From JAAYXU01 sp050942555 (lineage in GTDB: Bacteria > Bacillota > Clostridia > Christensenellales > UMGS416): 13,561 nt of DNA. Positions within the stretch are counted from its first letter, which is position 1; the number at the start of each line of letters is the position of its first letter. The stretch lies in contig JBMNNN010000036.1 in NCBI GenBank assembly GCA_050942555.1, forward strand, positions 1-13,561, in the 5' to 3' direction. Below the pieces are notes generated by a model that made no database searches, had not been told where the DNA came from, and saw nothing but the letters and a program-made list of their open reading frames with translations. Positions 1-6,980 of the stretch are shown here, piece by piece. The translations under genes were made by a program, and so were the position numbers.

Positions 1-644
1 AATTCCTCGAAAGCCAGGCGCCGTCGCGCGAACCCGAGCGCCTCAGCGTTTACGGGAAAGTGTATATTCTCGAGGGCGAAGCCGCGCTCCGCCAGTTCGT
101 ACCGCTTCCGGAACGAGAAGGGAAGCGTCTCGCGCACCGCGCCCATGAGCCCCTGCCGCACCAGAGCGCGGAGCGCCTTCTGCGTCAGGCCGCGGGCCAG
201 CCGGTACTGCGGCAGTATCGGCGGAGGAGCGCCATCGTCGAGGGATTCCATGAGAGGATTGAGTACCCGGAGCGCTCCCATGCGGGTATCGAGCGTTCCG
301 ATGAAAAGCCAGCGGCTACCCGGCCGGAGCGTAGTCCTCAGGTAGGGTTTATTGAACCAGACGCACTCGGCCCTTCCCCGCTCGCCCTCGACAGCGGCCG
401 TGGCGACCGAGAATCCTGGCCGGGGACGGTTGACCCGCACGGCGGAGGCGACGGTCCCCGTGAGGCTTGTTTTCTCTCCGTGACGCGCCTCGTGGACGGG
501 CGGGATATCCCGCAGCGCGATATAATCCTTCGGGAAAAAATACATGAGATCGCCGACCGTGCGGATGCCCAGACGCGCCAGCGCCCGGGCCCGCTGCTCG
601 CCTACGCCGCGAAGGCTCCGTATATCCGCATTACCGGGCTGCAT
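1..644 (-). CDS. recG: ATP-dependent DNA helicase RecG, N-terminal part (cut by window edge)
   Basis: RecG is a double-strand DNA translocase that regresses stalled replication forks and processes Holliday junctions. Only about the first 214 residues lie here; the helicase motor domains would be to the left of position 1. The translated reverse strand opens with a helix-hairpin-like segment (residues ~8-45, LRGVGEQRARALARLGI then DLMYFFPKDY), followed by the OB-fold wedge region (FNKPYL near residue 100), then LPQYRLARGLTQKALR and ARRRLAFEE, all characteristic of RecG. The ATG at 642-644 is preceded by AGGAGG at 649-654 with a 4-nt gap, so this start is firm. It follows fakA by 51 bp, and that gap is largely filled by a terminator-like hairpin. 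The fakA-recG association is common in Bacillota. No frameshift was seen in the visible part. Confidence 0.93.
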   Translation of the reverse strand, partial: MQPGNADIRSLRGVGEQRARALARLGIRTVGDLMYFFPKDYIALRDIPPVHEARHGEKTSLTGTVASAVRVNRPRPGFSVATAAVEGERGRAECVWFNKPYLRTTLRPGSRWLFIGTLDTRMGALRVLNPLMESLDDGAPPPILPQYRLARGLTQKALRALVRQGLMGAVRETLPFSFRKRYELAERGFALENIHFPVNAEALGFARRRLAFEE

Positions 645-656
645 GTTTCCTCCTAT

Positions 657-683
657 AAAAAATGCCAGCAGCGCTGGCATTTT
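657..683 (-). terminator. Hairpin with T-tract between fakA and recG
   Basis: Read on the minus strand, an 11-bp perfect stem (arms 673-683 and 659-669, GC-containing core TGCCAGC/GCTGGCA) with a 3-nt loop (670-672) is followed by six T (662 down to 657). This has the form of a Rho-independent terminator downstream of fakA. Its T-tract ends only 2 nt before the AGGAGG ribosome binding site of recG, so it is also the recG leader. It may reduce recG expression relative to fakA, or act as an attenuator. The core is short and the A/T pairs at the stem base overlap the T-tract, so strength is uncertain. Confidence 0.7.
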
Positions 684-695
684 GATTGTTTCTGT

Positions 696-2333
696 TCATT
701 CGACCGACAGTATGTAGTAGTATAGCGGCTGCCCGCCCCGGTGGCACTCGACGTCGCATCCGGGATGCTCCCGCTGTAGGCGGTCGACCAGCTCCTGCGC
801 CTGCTCTCCGGTCACATCCTGCCCGTAGAATATCGTTATGATCTCTCCGCCCTCCTCAAGGAGCGCCGCGCAAAGCTCGGCAGCCACGGCGTTGGGATCG
901 CGCCCCACGACGTTGATGTGCCCGTTTCCGATGCCCATGATATCGCCCTTGTGGATATCCTGCCCGTCCATATCGGAGTCGCGGACGGCGTATGTCACCT
1001 GCCCGGTCTTGACCGAATCCAGCGCGCGCGTCATCGCCGCCTCGTTTTCCGCGGGTGAAAGCTCCGCGTTAAACGCAAGAAGCGCCGATATGCCCTGCGG
1101 TATGCTCCTGGACGGTATCGCGATCACCCGGCACCGGGTCAGCTCCTGGGTCTGGCGCGCCGCCATGATGATGTTGCTGTTGTTGGGGAGCACGAACACG
1201 GTGCGGGCGTTCATCGCGTTGATGACGGTCACCAGCTCGTCGGTGCTGGGATTCATGGTCTGCCCGCCCTCGACGAACCCTTCGGCCCCAAGGTCGGTAA
1301 ATATGTCTTTCATGCCGTCGCCCGCCGCGACCGTCACGATCGCGTAGTCTTTTTCAGGCTGGGCCTGCGCGTTCATCTCCAGTATGCTGCGGTGCTGCTC
1401 GCGCATGTTCTCGATCTTGATCGATGTAAGTTCGCCCAGCCTAAGCGCGTACTGGATTACCTTGCCCGGCATATTCGAGTGCACGTGCACCTTGATGTAC
1501 TCACCGTCGCTGGCGACCACCACCGAATCGCCGATGATGTCGAGCCGGTTTCTGAACCGATCCACGTCCGCGTCGTCCACATTGGGATATACGGGGTTGA
1601 CGATAAACTCGGTGCAGTATCCAAACTCGATCTCGGTCTGGGTGATGGTCGGCGCGGCCGCGTCGGGAGCGCCGACGCGGTCCACGACGACTTCCTCCAG
1701 CGAGCCCATCGGCGCATCGCCGCGTATGGCGGCCATATATCCGTTCATGAACGTAAGAAGACCCTGGCCGCCCGCGTCCACGACGCCCGCCCTTTTGAGC
1801 ACGTCGAGCATGTCTGGCGTCCGGGCCAGCACATCCCAGCCCGCGTCCAGCGCCCGCCGCATCACGTCGATCACGTTGTCGGTCTGCTCGGCGGCTTTGA
1901 CGGCGGCTTCGCCGATCACGCGGCTTACCGTCAGAACCGTGCCCTCGCGGGGTTTCATGACCGCCTTGTAGGCGGTTTCGGAACTTAAGCGCAGCGCCGC
2001 TGCGAACTCGCGGGCGGTTATCGTCTCCTTATCGTGTATGCTGCGGGCAAAGCCGCGAAACAGCTGGGACAGTATGACGCCCGAATTACCCCTTGCGCCC
2101 CTGAGGGAGCCCTTTGAGACCGCGTCTGCCAGCACGGAGAGGCTCTCGCTGCGCACCTGCTGCATTTCGCTAAGGGCGCTCTTGAGCGTCATGAGCATGT
2201 TGGTGCCGGTGTCCCCATCGGGAACCGGAAATACGTTGAGGGCGTTTATCTTCTCCTTGTTCTGCTGCAGCAGAACGACGCCATTGAGGAACATCTCACG
2301 AAACAGCGCGCTGTCGATTTGTTTCAAGACCAC
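696..2333 (-). CDS. fakA: Fatty acid kinase FakA (DAK2/DhaL + DegV-like C-terminal domain)
   Basis: FakA phosphorylates fatty acids held by a FakB (DegV-family) partner to acyl-phosphates that enter phospholipid synthesis through PlsY/PlsX. About 545 residues, matching the family (~550). The N-terminal DhaL-like kinase domain shows VFPVPDGDTGTN at residues ~34-45, whose aspartates bind Mg-ATP, and GARGNSGVILSQ further on. The middle and C-terminal parts end in a DegV-like region (FVLPNNSNI, IPSRSIPQG). The reading frame stays open to 2381, but the GTG at 2331-2333 is preferred: AGGAGG at 2343-2348 lies 9 nt upstream, and the extra 16 residues would overlap asp23. asp23 stops 4 nt before this start, so the two are co-transcribed. 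No fakB is in the window. In B. subtilis the homologue is yloV. Confidence 0.93.
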   Translation of the reverse strand: MVLKQIDSALFREMFLNGVVLLQQNKEKINALNVFPVPDGDTGTNMLMTLKSALSEMQQVRSESLSVLADAVSKGSLRGARGNSGVILSQLFRGFARSIHDKETITAREFAAALRLSSETAYKAVMKPREGTVLTVSRVIGEAAVKAAEQTDNVIDVMRRALDAGWDVLARTPDMLDVLKRAGVVDAGGQGLLTFMNGYMAAIRGDAPMGSLEEVVVDRVGAPDAAAPTITQTEIEFGYCTEFIVNPVYPNVDDADVDRFRNRLDIIGDSVVVASDGEYIKVHVHSNMPGKVIQYALRLGELTSIKIENMREQHRSILEMNAQAQPEKDYAIVTVAAGDGMKDIFTDLGAEGFVEGGQTMNPSTDELVTVINAMNARTVFVLPNNSNIIMAARQTQELTRCRVIAIPSRSIPQGISALLAFNAELSPAENEAAMTRALDSVKTGQVTYAVRDSDMDGQDIHKGDIMGIGNGHINVVGRDPNAVAAELCAALLEEGGEIITIFYGQDVTGEQAQELVDRLQREHPGCDVECHRGGQPLYYYILSVE

Positions 2334-2337
2334 AGTG

Positions 2338-2700
2338 TTAGTCCTCCTCTGTCTGGACCCGTATGCCTTCGACGATGACATTGACAGCCTGAACCGTGAG
2401 TCCCGTATTTGATTCCACGTTGTATTTGATGGCCTGGATGGCTGACTCGGCTACGGCGGCGATCGATATGCCGTATTCGACGATCACGAAAACATCGATG
2501 GTCACAGAGCTGCCCTTGTGGGACACCCTGACGCCCTTGCGGATATTCTCCCAGTTTAACAGCTCCGCCAAACCGTCTCCGGCCCTTTTGGCGGCCATGC
2601 CCACCACGCCATAACATTCTCCAATGCTGTAGCCTACGATCGAGGCGACCACATCGTCGTGGATTTCGATGCTCCCCAGCTGGTTTGTGATCAAAGCCAC
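2338..2700 (-). CDS. Asp23/Gls24 family envelope stress protein (YloU-like)
   Basis: Small protein (120 residues) of the Asp23/Gls24 family, found near fakA in many Bacillota; in B. subtilis the neighbour is called yloU. The family is associated with the cell envelope and alkaline or general stress, but its biochemistry is unclear. Family features seen are the N-terminal GSIEIHDDVVASIVGYSI, the central GVRV...VTIDVFVIVEYG strand region, and the C-terminal VNVIVEGIRV strand. No signal peptide or membrane segment is visible. The start chosen is GTG at 2698-2700, with AGGGGG 8 nt upstream (2709-2714). An upstream in-frame GTG at 2707-2709 overlaps that site and is unlikely. It is the first gene of the asp23-fakA unit and has its own promoter at 2741-2769. 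Confidence 0.9.
   Translation of the reverse strand: MALITNQLGSIEIHDDVVASIVGYSIGECYGVVGMAAKRAGDGLAELLNWENIRKGVRVSHKGSSVTIDVFVIVEYGISIAAVAESAIQAIKYNVESNTGLTVQAVNVIVEGIRVQTEED
2343..2348 (-). promoter_or_regulatory. Ribosome binding site that fixes the fakA GTG start
   Basis: AGGAGG on the minus strand lies inside the last codons of asp23, 9 nt before the GTG at 2331-2333. An upstream start at 2381 has no comparable site, so this decides the start of fakA. Confidence 0.75.
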
Positions 2701-2708
2701 GGTAAACA

Positions 2709-2714
2709 CCCCCT
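2709..2714 (-). promoter_or_regulatory. Ribosome binding site that fixes the asp23 GTG start
   Basis: AGGGGG on the minus strand, 8 nt before the GTG at 2698-2700. It overlaps the alternative upstream GTG (2707-2709), which argues for the shorter protein. Confidence 0.6.
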
Positions 2715-2740
2715 ACACATCATTTTTAGATGTATGAACT

Positions 2741-2769
2741 ATTGTATCCTATCTCCGCCCGGTTCGCAA
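2741..2769 (-). promoter_or_regulatory. Sigma-A-type promoter of asp23-fakA
   Basis: On the minus strand, TTGCGA (2764-2769), a 17-bp spacer and TACAAT (2741-2746) form a good vegetative promoter. It lies about 40 bp upstream of the asp23 start and diverges from the rpmB promoter. The -35 box lies inside an inverted repeat described separately. Confidence 0.75.
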
Positions 2770-2784
2770 TACAAGCATTGCGAA
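2763..2784. repeat. Perfect 8-bp inverted repeat over the asp23-fakA -35 box
   Basis: TTCGCAAT at 2763-2770 and ATTGCGAA at 2777-2784 are perfect reverse complements separated by 6 bp. The left arm contains the -35 hexamer of the leftward promoter. No T-tract follows on either strand, so it does not look like a terminator. The position suggests an operator for a dimeric regulator, but no regulator gene is in the window and the motif matches none that I can name. Confidence 0.55.
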
Positions 2785-2840
2785 TAAGGCCATTTTTCAA
2801 ACTTTTTATCGCAGAAACCGCGATATATTTAAAATTCTGC

Positions 2841-2869
2841 TTGCCAAACGGCACAACTGGTGATAGAAT
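2841..2869 (+). promoter_or_regulatory. Sigma-A-type promoter of rpmB
   Basis: TTGCCA (2841-2846), 17-bp spacer, TAGAAT (2864-2869). Transcription would begin near 2876, giving a leader of roughly 45 nt before the rpmB start. Confidence 0.75.
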
Positions 2870-2922
2870 ACTTGTGTTTTGACGCTTGAGACGATCCATT
2901 GCTCGAAGGAGGATCCGGAAAA

Positions 2923-3114
2923 ATGGCGATGACCTGTCATTACTGTAATAAGAAAACCGCTCATGGAAATAACGTGAGCCATTCCAATATTAAGACGAAG
3001 CGCACCTGGAAGCCCAACATTCAGCGCGTCCGCGCGATCGTGGACGGCACGCCCCGTCGCATCTATGTTTGCTCGCGCTGCCTGCGCTCGGGCAGGGTGC
3101 AGCGCAACGCATAG
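2923..3114 (+). CDS. rpmB: 50S ribosomal protein L28
   Basis: Structural protein of the large ribosomal subunit, 63 residues, the normal L28 length. The sequence is typical: NNVSHSNIKTKRTWKPNIQ near residues 16-34, then an R/V-rich strand. It carries two cysteine pairs, C5/C8 (CHYC) and C50/C53 (CSRC), which makes it the zinc-binding C+ form. The open frame extends back to 2899, but the ATG at 2923-2925 has AAGGAGG ending 10 nt upstream and gives the family's usual N-terminus (MAMTCHYC). It is divergent from asp23, has its own promoter and ends at a strong terminator, so it is probably monocistronic. L28 often lies beside asp23-fakA in Bacillota. Confidence 0.97.
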   Translation: MAMTCHYCNKKTAHGNNVSHSNIKTKRTWKPNIQRVRAIVDGTPRRIYVCSRCLRSGRVQRNA

Positions 3115-3128
3115 TTTATTTTCCCCAG

Positions 3129-3155
3129 CCCGCCGGAAGGCGGGTTTTTGTTTTT
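3129..3155 (+). terminator. Rho-independent terminator of rpmB
   Basis: CCCGCC (3129-3134), loop GGAA, GGCGGG (3139-3144), then TTTTTGTTTTT (3145-3155), 14 bp after the rpmB stop. On the minus strand the hairpin lacks a following T-tract, so it is probably one-directional although lysC transcription converges on it. Confidence 0.9.
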
Positions 3156-3191
3156 CGGACGTTTCCCTCCCGTATCCGGCCAAACCGTATT

Positions 3192-4406
3192 TTATTCCTG
3201 TTGCCGGGCGAGCGCGAATTCCCTGTGCAGGCTTTGTATGGCCGTCTCCGCCTCGTCCTCCGATACGAGGCAGGATATCGTCATGTGCGAGTCCACCGTT
3301 TGCAGCACGGTCACGCCGCTGTCGCTTAATGCATGCATGATCCGCGCCATCACGCCCGGTACGCCGCGCATGCGCACGCCGACCGCCGAGACCTTGCAGC
3401 ATTTGTCGCGCAGGCGGTACCGGCAGCCGTCCTCCTCCAGCACGCGCACGAGCGCCTCCCTCTGGTCGTCCGATACGGTAAAAACCATATAGTCCGGGAA
3501 TATGTTGATAAGATCGATGCTGATGCCCGCAGCGGCCAGGCTCCGGAGCAGGCGGTACTCCCGGTTGGGAGTGACCGCCTCGATCGTCACCTGAAGCCGT
3601 CCGGCGATATGCGCGATGCTGGTGACGACGTCGTTTGGTTTCGTGTCGTCGTGGAGCGGAACCATCTCGCAGATGTGTGTGCCGGGATTGTCGCTCAGCG
3701 TACCGCGCACGACCAGCGGCACACCGCCCTGCATCGCAATATCGACCGCCCGGGGATGAATGACGCGGGAACCGTTGTCGGCCATCTGGAAGACCTCTTC
3801 GTAGCTTATCTCCCGCAGCAGGACCGCGTCGGGAACGATGCGCGGGTCGGCGGTCAGTATGCCGTCCACGTCGGTATAGATCTCCACCAGCGAAGCCCCG
3901 AGGCCTACGCCCAGTATGCTGGCGGTGGTGTCGCTGCCGCCCCTTCCCAGCGTCGTCGTGTCCCCGCCCGCTGTGCGGCCCTGAAATCCCGCCACCACGG
4001 GCACTGCTCCCCTGTCGATTATCTCCCGCAGATATCGCGGGTCCATCGCCACGCACTCGGCATGTCCGTACGCGTCGTCGGTATAGATCCCCGCCTGCGC
4101 GCCGCTTACCGCGTGGGCGTCGATACCCTGCCTGCGCAGCTCCGAGGCCATCACCGCCGCCGATATGATTTCCCCGCACGAAACGAGCATATCGGTGTCC
4201 CGGGGATCCGCGCCGCCCGCCGACCTATCCACCAGCGACAGCAGCGTATCGGTGGCGTAGGGTTCGCCCGCGCGTCCCATGGCCGAAACGACCAGCACGG
4301 GAAAGCAGCCTCTGTCCATCGCTTCGCGCACCTTTTCGATAACGCGCATTCTCCTCTCCGGAGTGCTGACCGATGTTCCGCCGAATTTCTGGACGATGAT
4401 GTTCAT
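3192..4406 (-). CDS. dapG: Aspartate kinase (dapG-type, monofunctional)
   Basis: Catalyses ATP-dependent phosphorylation of L-aspartate, the entry step to lysine, diaminopimelate, threonine, methionine and dipicolinate. 404 residues, normal for a monofunctional bacterial aspartokinase. The amino-acid-kinase domain (about 1-235) has QKFGGTSV at residues 6-13, GRGGSDTTA at 154-162, EIYTDVDGILTADPR at 175-189 and VIHPRAV at 215-221. Two ACT domains follow (about 262-400), implying feedback control by an end product. The ATG (4404-4406) overlaps the dpaB stop (4403-4405) as ATGA, so translation is coupled. Its place after dpaA-dpaB matches the B. subtilis spoVFA-spoVFB-asd-dapG-dapA operon, but asd and dapA are absent here. 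The effector (lysine or meso-diaminopimelate) cannot be read from the sequence. Confidence 0.95.
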   Translation of the reverse strand: MNIIVQKFGGTSVSTPERRMRVIEKVREAMDRGCFPVLVVSAMGRAGEPYATDTLLSLVDRSAGGADPRDTDMLVSCGEIISAAVMASELRRQGIDAHAVSGAQAGIYTDDAYGHAECVAMDPRYLREIIDRGAVPVVAGFQGRTAGGDTTTLGRGGSDTTASILGVGLGASLVEIYTDVDGILTADPRIVPDAVLLREISYEEVFQMADNGSRVIHPRAVDIAMQGGVPLVVRGTLSDNPGTHICEMVPLHDDTKPNDVVTSIAHIAGRLQVTIEAVTPNREYRLLRSLAAAGISIDLINIFPDYMVFTVSDDQREALVRVLEEDGCRYRLRDKCCKVSAVGVRMRGVPGVMARIMHALSDSGVTVLQTVDSHMTISCLVSEDEAETAIQSLHREFALARQQE

Positions 4407-5011
4407 AGCGATCCTTCTTCATGTTTATATTCCTGCAGCAGCGGCTGCAGCTGTACGCCTTCGAGAGCCTGTTCGCACGCGGTCGGTATGAGCTCCATAT
4501 GGGCCACCAGCGAATACGGCTTGGTCGCGGCGCTGTCCTGTCCGTAGGGTACCAGATAGACGTTGCGGGTATTAAGCAGGCGCCCGATGCTGGCCGCGTT
4601 GGTCGAAAGGCCGTCGTTCGTGGATATCGCTATCACCACTGGCCCGCCGTTTCGCAGCTGTGCCTTGGCTGCCAGCAGCACCGGCGTATCCACGATGCCC
4701 AGCGAGAGCTTCGCCGCGGTGTTGCCCGTGCACGGGGCGATGACGACCATGTCCAGCAGATGACGGGGCCCGATGGGCTCTGCGTCTACCAGCGTGTGGA
4801 TGGGCAGCCGCCCGGTAATTTTGTGAACCGCGTCGATAAATTCGCGGCTGGAGAAAAACCGCGTGTCGTTCTCGTATACCGCCTGCGAAAAAATCGGGAT
4901 GACCTGCGCGCCCATCTGCTGCAGCTTCTCCATCACCGGCAGCACCCGGTGAAGCGTACAGAACGATCCGGTCACCCCGAATCCAATTTTTTTATTGCTC
5001 AATCCCGCCAT
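4403..5011 (-). CDS. dpaB: Dipicolinate synthase subunit B
   Basis: Flavoprotein-like subunit of dipicolinate synthase (SpoVFB), which with DpaA oxidises a dihydrodipicolinate-pathway intermediate to dipicolinic acid in the mother cell late in sporulation. 202 residues, as usual. Recognised by KKIGFGVTGSFCTLHRVLP near the N-terminus, MVVIAPCTGNTAAKLSLGI in the middle and VIAISTNDGLSTNA further on, the pattern of the flavoprotein (HFCD-like) fold. The ATG at 5009-5011 has GAGGTG 7 nt upstream and lies 20 nt inside the end of dpaA. Its own stop overlaps the dapG start. The three genes therefore form one tightly coupled operon. This gene pair is a strong marker of an endospore former. Confidence 0.95.
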   Translation of the reverse strand: MAGLSNKKIGFGVTGSFCTLHRVLPVMEKLQQMGAQVIPIFSQAVYENDTRFFSSREFIDAVHKITGRLPIHTLVDAEPIGPRHLLDMVVIAPCTGNTAAKLSLGIVDTPVLLAAKAQLRNGGPVVIAISTNDGLSTNAASIGRLLNTRNVYLVPYGQDSAATKPYSLVAHMELIPTACEQALEGVQLQPLLQEYKHEEGSL

Positions 5012-5891
5012 GGGCTGTCACCTCATATTTTACTACTTCCTGGCTCCCGTTACCACCGGGAATTTGGTTTTGGAGCATGATTTGATCAAAAATGATCCGC
5101 CCCGCCGATTCGGGGTACAGTTTTCCGGGTATGCCGGGATACCTGCGGTACCGGCGTCCGGCTTCCTCCATCGCCTGTTCGTCGGCGCAGTACGGCGCAG
5201 AGGCCAGATCGATGATGAGAGCGCCTGTCCCGATGCAGCGGATCGTATCGGCGTCCAGTACCCGCGCGGGTACGGTATTGAACAGGAAATCCTGCCCGCC
5301 GACGACGGATCTTAGCGCATATGTGTGGACAGCGATCATACCGCGGCCGCGGATCGCCGCCAGATCGTCCTCCCTGCGCGCCGAAGCCGTAACCTGCGCG
5401 CCCAAAGCCTGCAAATAGCCCGAGAGAACCTTTCCGATATGACCATACCCGATCACAAGACACCGGCTGCCCCGAAACGCGGTCCGGCTTTCCCCTGCCG
5501 CCAGACACAGCGCGCCCTCGGCGGTCAGTATCGCGTTTTCCGATACAAAGTGCTCCTCGCTCAGGAGGTTTATAAAGCGGATACGCGGGTAAGCGGCCGC
5601 CAGCGCTTTCCCCGGTACGTCTGTCAGATCGGCGTATATGACCATATCGCCTTCGCGAAGCCTGGCCAGCAGTCCACTCAGCGGGAAATCGCGGAATCCC
5701 CGTATGTTCCAGCCTTCCCCGCTCCGCGTCAGGCTGAGTATGGGAAGCACCCAGGCGGTTTTTTCACCGGGCAGGCTGGCGCTCTCGAAATGCTCCTGCT
5801 GTCTGAAATGAAAGACCGTGTAACCCTGCTCCCGGGCATGACGTGCCAGCGCCTCGTGACGCTCGTCTCCATCCAAAATCACAAACCGCAT
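4992..5891 (-). CDS. dpaA: Dipicolinate synthase subunit A
   Basis: NAD(P)-binding dehydrogenase-like subunit of dipicolinate synthase (SpoVFA), 299 residues, the family's normal size. The N-terminal half has the conserved stretches LDGDERHEALARHAREQGY (7-25) and INLLSEEHFVSENAILTAEGAL (near 107-128). A Rossmann fold follows with VIGYGHIGKVL at 146-156, whose glycines 148, 150 and 153 bind the dinucleotide. The C-terminal part contains IIDLASAPYC. The ATG at 5889-5891 has GGGAGG at 5899-5904 upstream. The product, dipicolinic acid, is stored with calcium in the spore core. The gene opens the dpaA-dpaB-dapG operon, and the preceding gene ends at a strong terminator, so it must have its own promoter in 5892-6035. 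I could not identify that promoter with confidence. Confidence 0.95.
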   Translation of the reverse strand: MRFVILDGDERHEALARHAREQGYTVFHFRQQEHFESASLPGEKTAWVLPILSLTRSGEGWNIRGFRDFPLSGLLARLREGDMVIYADLTDVPGKALAAAYPRIRFINLLSEEHFVSENAILTAEGALCLAAGESRTAFRGSRCLVIGYGHIGKVLSGYLQALGAQVTASARREDDLAAIRGRGMIAVHTYALRSVVGGQDFLFNTVPARVLDADTIRCIGTGALIIDLASAPYCADEQAMEEAGRRYRRYPGIPGKLYPESAGRIIFDQIMLQNQIPGGNGSQEVVKYEVTAHGGIEQ

Positions 5892-6035
5892 CGCCCTGCC
5901 TCCCTTATTTACAATGTATGAAGGAAGGCCGTTTTGCGGAACGCCGGGAAACAGAAGGTGGCATAAGGAAACCAGCGGGCGGCAGAAGCAAGTCCAGCGG
6001 TAATGGCCGGGCCGGCTGTATCAGGCGACCGGCAG

Positions 6036-6074
6036 AAAAAAGCCTCCGGTCCGGCAGCAGTCCGGACCGGAGGC
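6036..6074 (-). terminator. Strong terminator of the thioesterase-to-epimerase operon
   Basis: On the minus strand, a perfect 13-bp GC-rich stem (arms 6062-6074 and 6042-6054) with a 7-nt loop is followed by TTTTTT (6041 down to 6036). It starts 22 bp after the epimerase stop and closes the five-gene operon that begins near 10974. The rest of the gap to dpaA (5892-6035) holds no recognisable gene or clear promoter. Confidence 0.92.
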
Positions 6075-6096
6075 GATGCCCGCAAATGGGCAACCC

Positions 6097-6957
6097 TTAA
6101 TCAATCAATCCCTGCAGGAACGCGACAGCCTCCCGGATATCGGTCTCAGGATCGGGACCCACCTCGCGCTCGATGGTCAGATAGCCCGTGTAGCCGATTT
6201 CACGAAGGGCGCTAAGGTACGCCGGCCAGTCGATCTGTCCCTTGCCCAGCGGCTTTTCCATGAAATAATCATGTACCTGTATGCCCTCGATGCCGTCTTG
6301 CGCAAACATCCGGTAGATCCGCTCGGGATCGCACGCCTTGTAGCGGTCGCCGTCCTTGGCGTGGGTATGCACGATGTAGGGTGCCAGCGTCCGCACCGCC
6401 GCGGGAATATCTTCGCCGATGACCATATGCAGGTTGGCCGGGTCAAAGTTGACCCTGACGCCGCGGCTTCCCAGCCCGTCCAGAAAGCGGCGCAGCCGCT
6501 CGGCGGGCTCAGGCCCGGTCTCCACCGCGAAGTACGCGCCCACGCTGTCCGCATAGCGCCCCAGCTGGTCGCAGGCGTCGGCCATGACGCCCCAGCGCGG
6601 GTGCGACGGCCCGTCCGTGGGCACTACGCCGATATGGGTCGTGACCACCTTTGTACCCAGATCGAGCGCCAGATCGAGAATTTTTTTGGACAGCTCGATG
6701 CGCTCGGGATTGTCCTGGGCAACCGCGAATCCATGGCCACCGGGGTCCCCGCACAGCGCCGACACCGCGAGCCCCAGGTCCGCGATGAAGTCCCGCAGCT
6801 CGCGCCGCGCGCTCTTTGAGAGGTTATCGGGCGCCATTTCACCCGACACCGCATAGATCTGCACCCCCTGCGCGCCGACCTGTGCGGCCTTGCGGATCCC
6901 CTCCCTGAGTCCCAGACGAAAGCTGTCGCTTATCACGCCGATTGAGAAATGTTTCAT
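6097..6957 (-). CDS. Sugar phosphate isomerase/epimerase (xylose isomerase-like TIM barrel)
   Basis: 286-residue protein of the AP-endonuclease-2/xylose-isomerase-like TIM-barrel superfamily, which contains sugar epimerases, isomerases and some dehydratases; the substrate is not evident. Likely divalent-metal ligands by family pattern are E146 (AVETGPE), D172 (NFDPANL), H197 or H199 (IVHTHAKD) and E263 (TIERE). H109 (THIG) is also conserved in many members. No signal peptide, so cytosolic. The ATG at 6955-6957 has AAGGAGG 8 nt upstream. It starts 23 bp after the prs-like gene and is the last gene before the strong terminator, so it belongs to that operon. It could act on a phosphosugar linked to the PRPP-forming neighbour, but that is inference. 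Confidence 0.85.
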   Translation of the reverse strand: MKHFSIGVISDSFRLGLREGIRKAAQVGAQGVQIYAVSGEMAPDNLSKSARRELRDFIADLGLAVSALCGDPGGHGFAVAQDNPERIELSKKILDLALDLGTKVVTTHIGVVPTDGPSHPRWGVMADACDQLGRYADSVGAYFAVETGPEPAERLRRFLDGLGSRGVRVNFDPANLHMVIGEDIPAAVRTLAPYIVHTHAKDGDRYKACDPERIYRMFAQDGIEGIQVHDYFMEKPLGKGQIDWPAYLSALREIGYTGYLTIEREVGPDPETDIREAVAFLQGLID

Positions 6958-6980
6958 CGCTCTGACCTCCTTATATAATC

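Noticed and set aside
719..747. Weak promoter candidate for recG inside the end of fakA (GTGCCA, 17 bp, TATACT, minus strand)
   Set aside because: The -35 matches only four of six positions, and the sequence is explained by Tyr codons of FakA. It is mentioned only in connection with the recG leader hairpin.
2806..4179. 457-codon minus-strand frame across dapG and rpmB
   Set aside because: Out-of-frame shadow of the aspartokinase, rich in Arg and Gly as expected from GC-rich frame shifts, and it also runs antisense through rpmB and its terminator.
3333..4547. 404-codon plus-strand frame opposite dapG and dpaB
   Set aside because: Antisense shadow; low-complexity His/Arg-rich translation with no recognisable domain.
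5913..5920. CATACATT on the minus strand upstream of dpaA, matching the -10 of sporulation sigma factors E/K
   Set aside because: No matching -35 element at the right distance was found, and the implied start near 5906 would leave the Shine-Dalgarno (5899-5904) almost at the transcript's 5' end. It may be real because the operon should be mother-cell controlled, but sequence support is too thin to list as a promoter.
5905..6093. Small minus-strand frame (62 codons) between the epimerase gene and dpaA
   Set aside because: It spans the strong terminator stem, has no clear ribosome binding site and no recognisable sequence.
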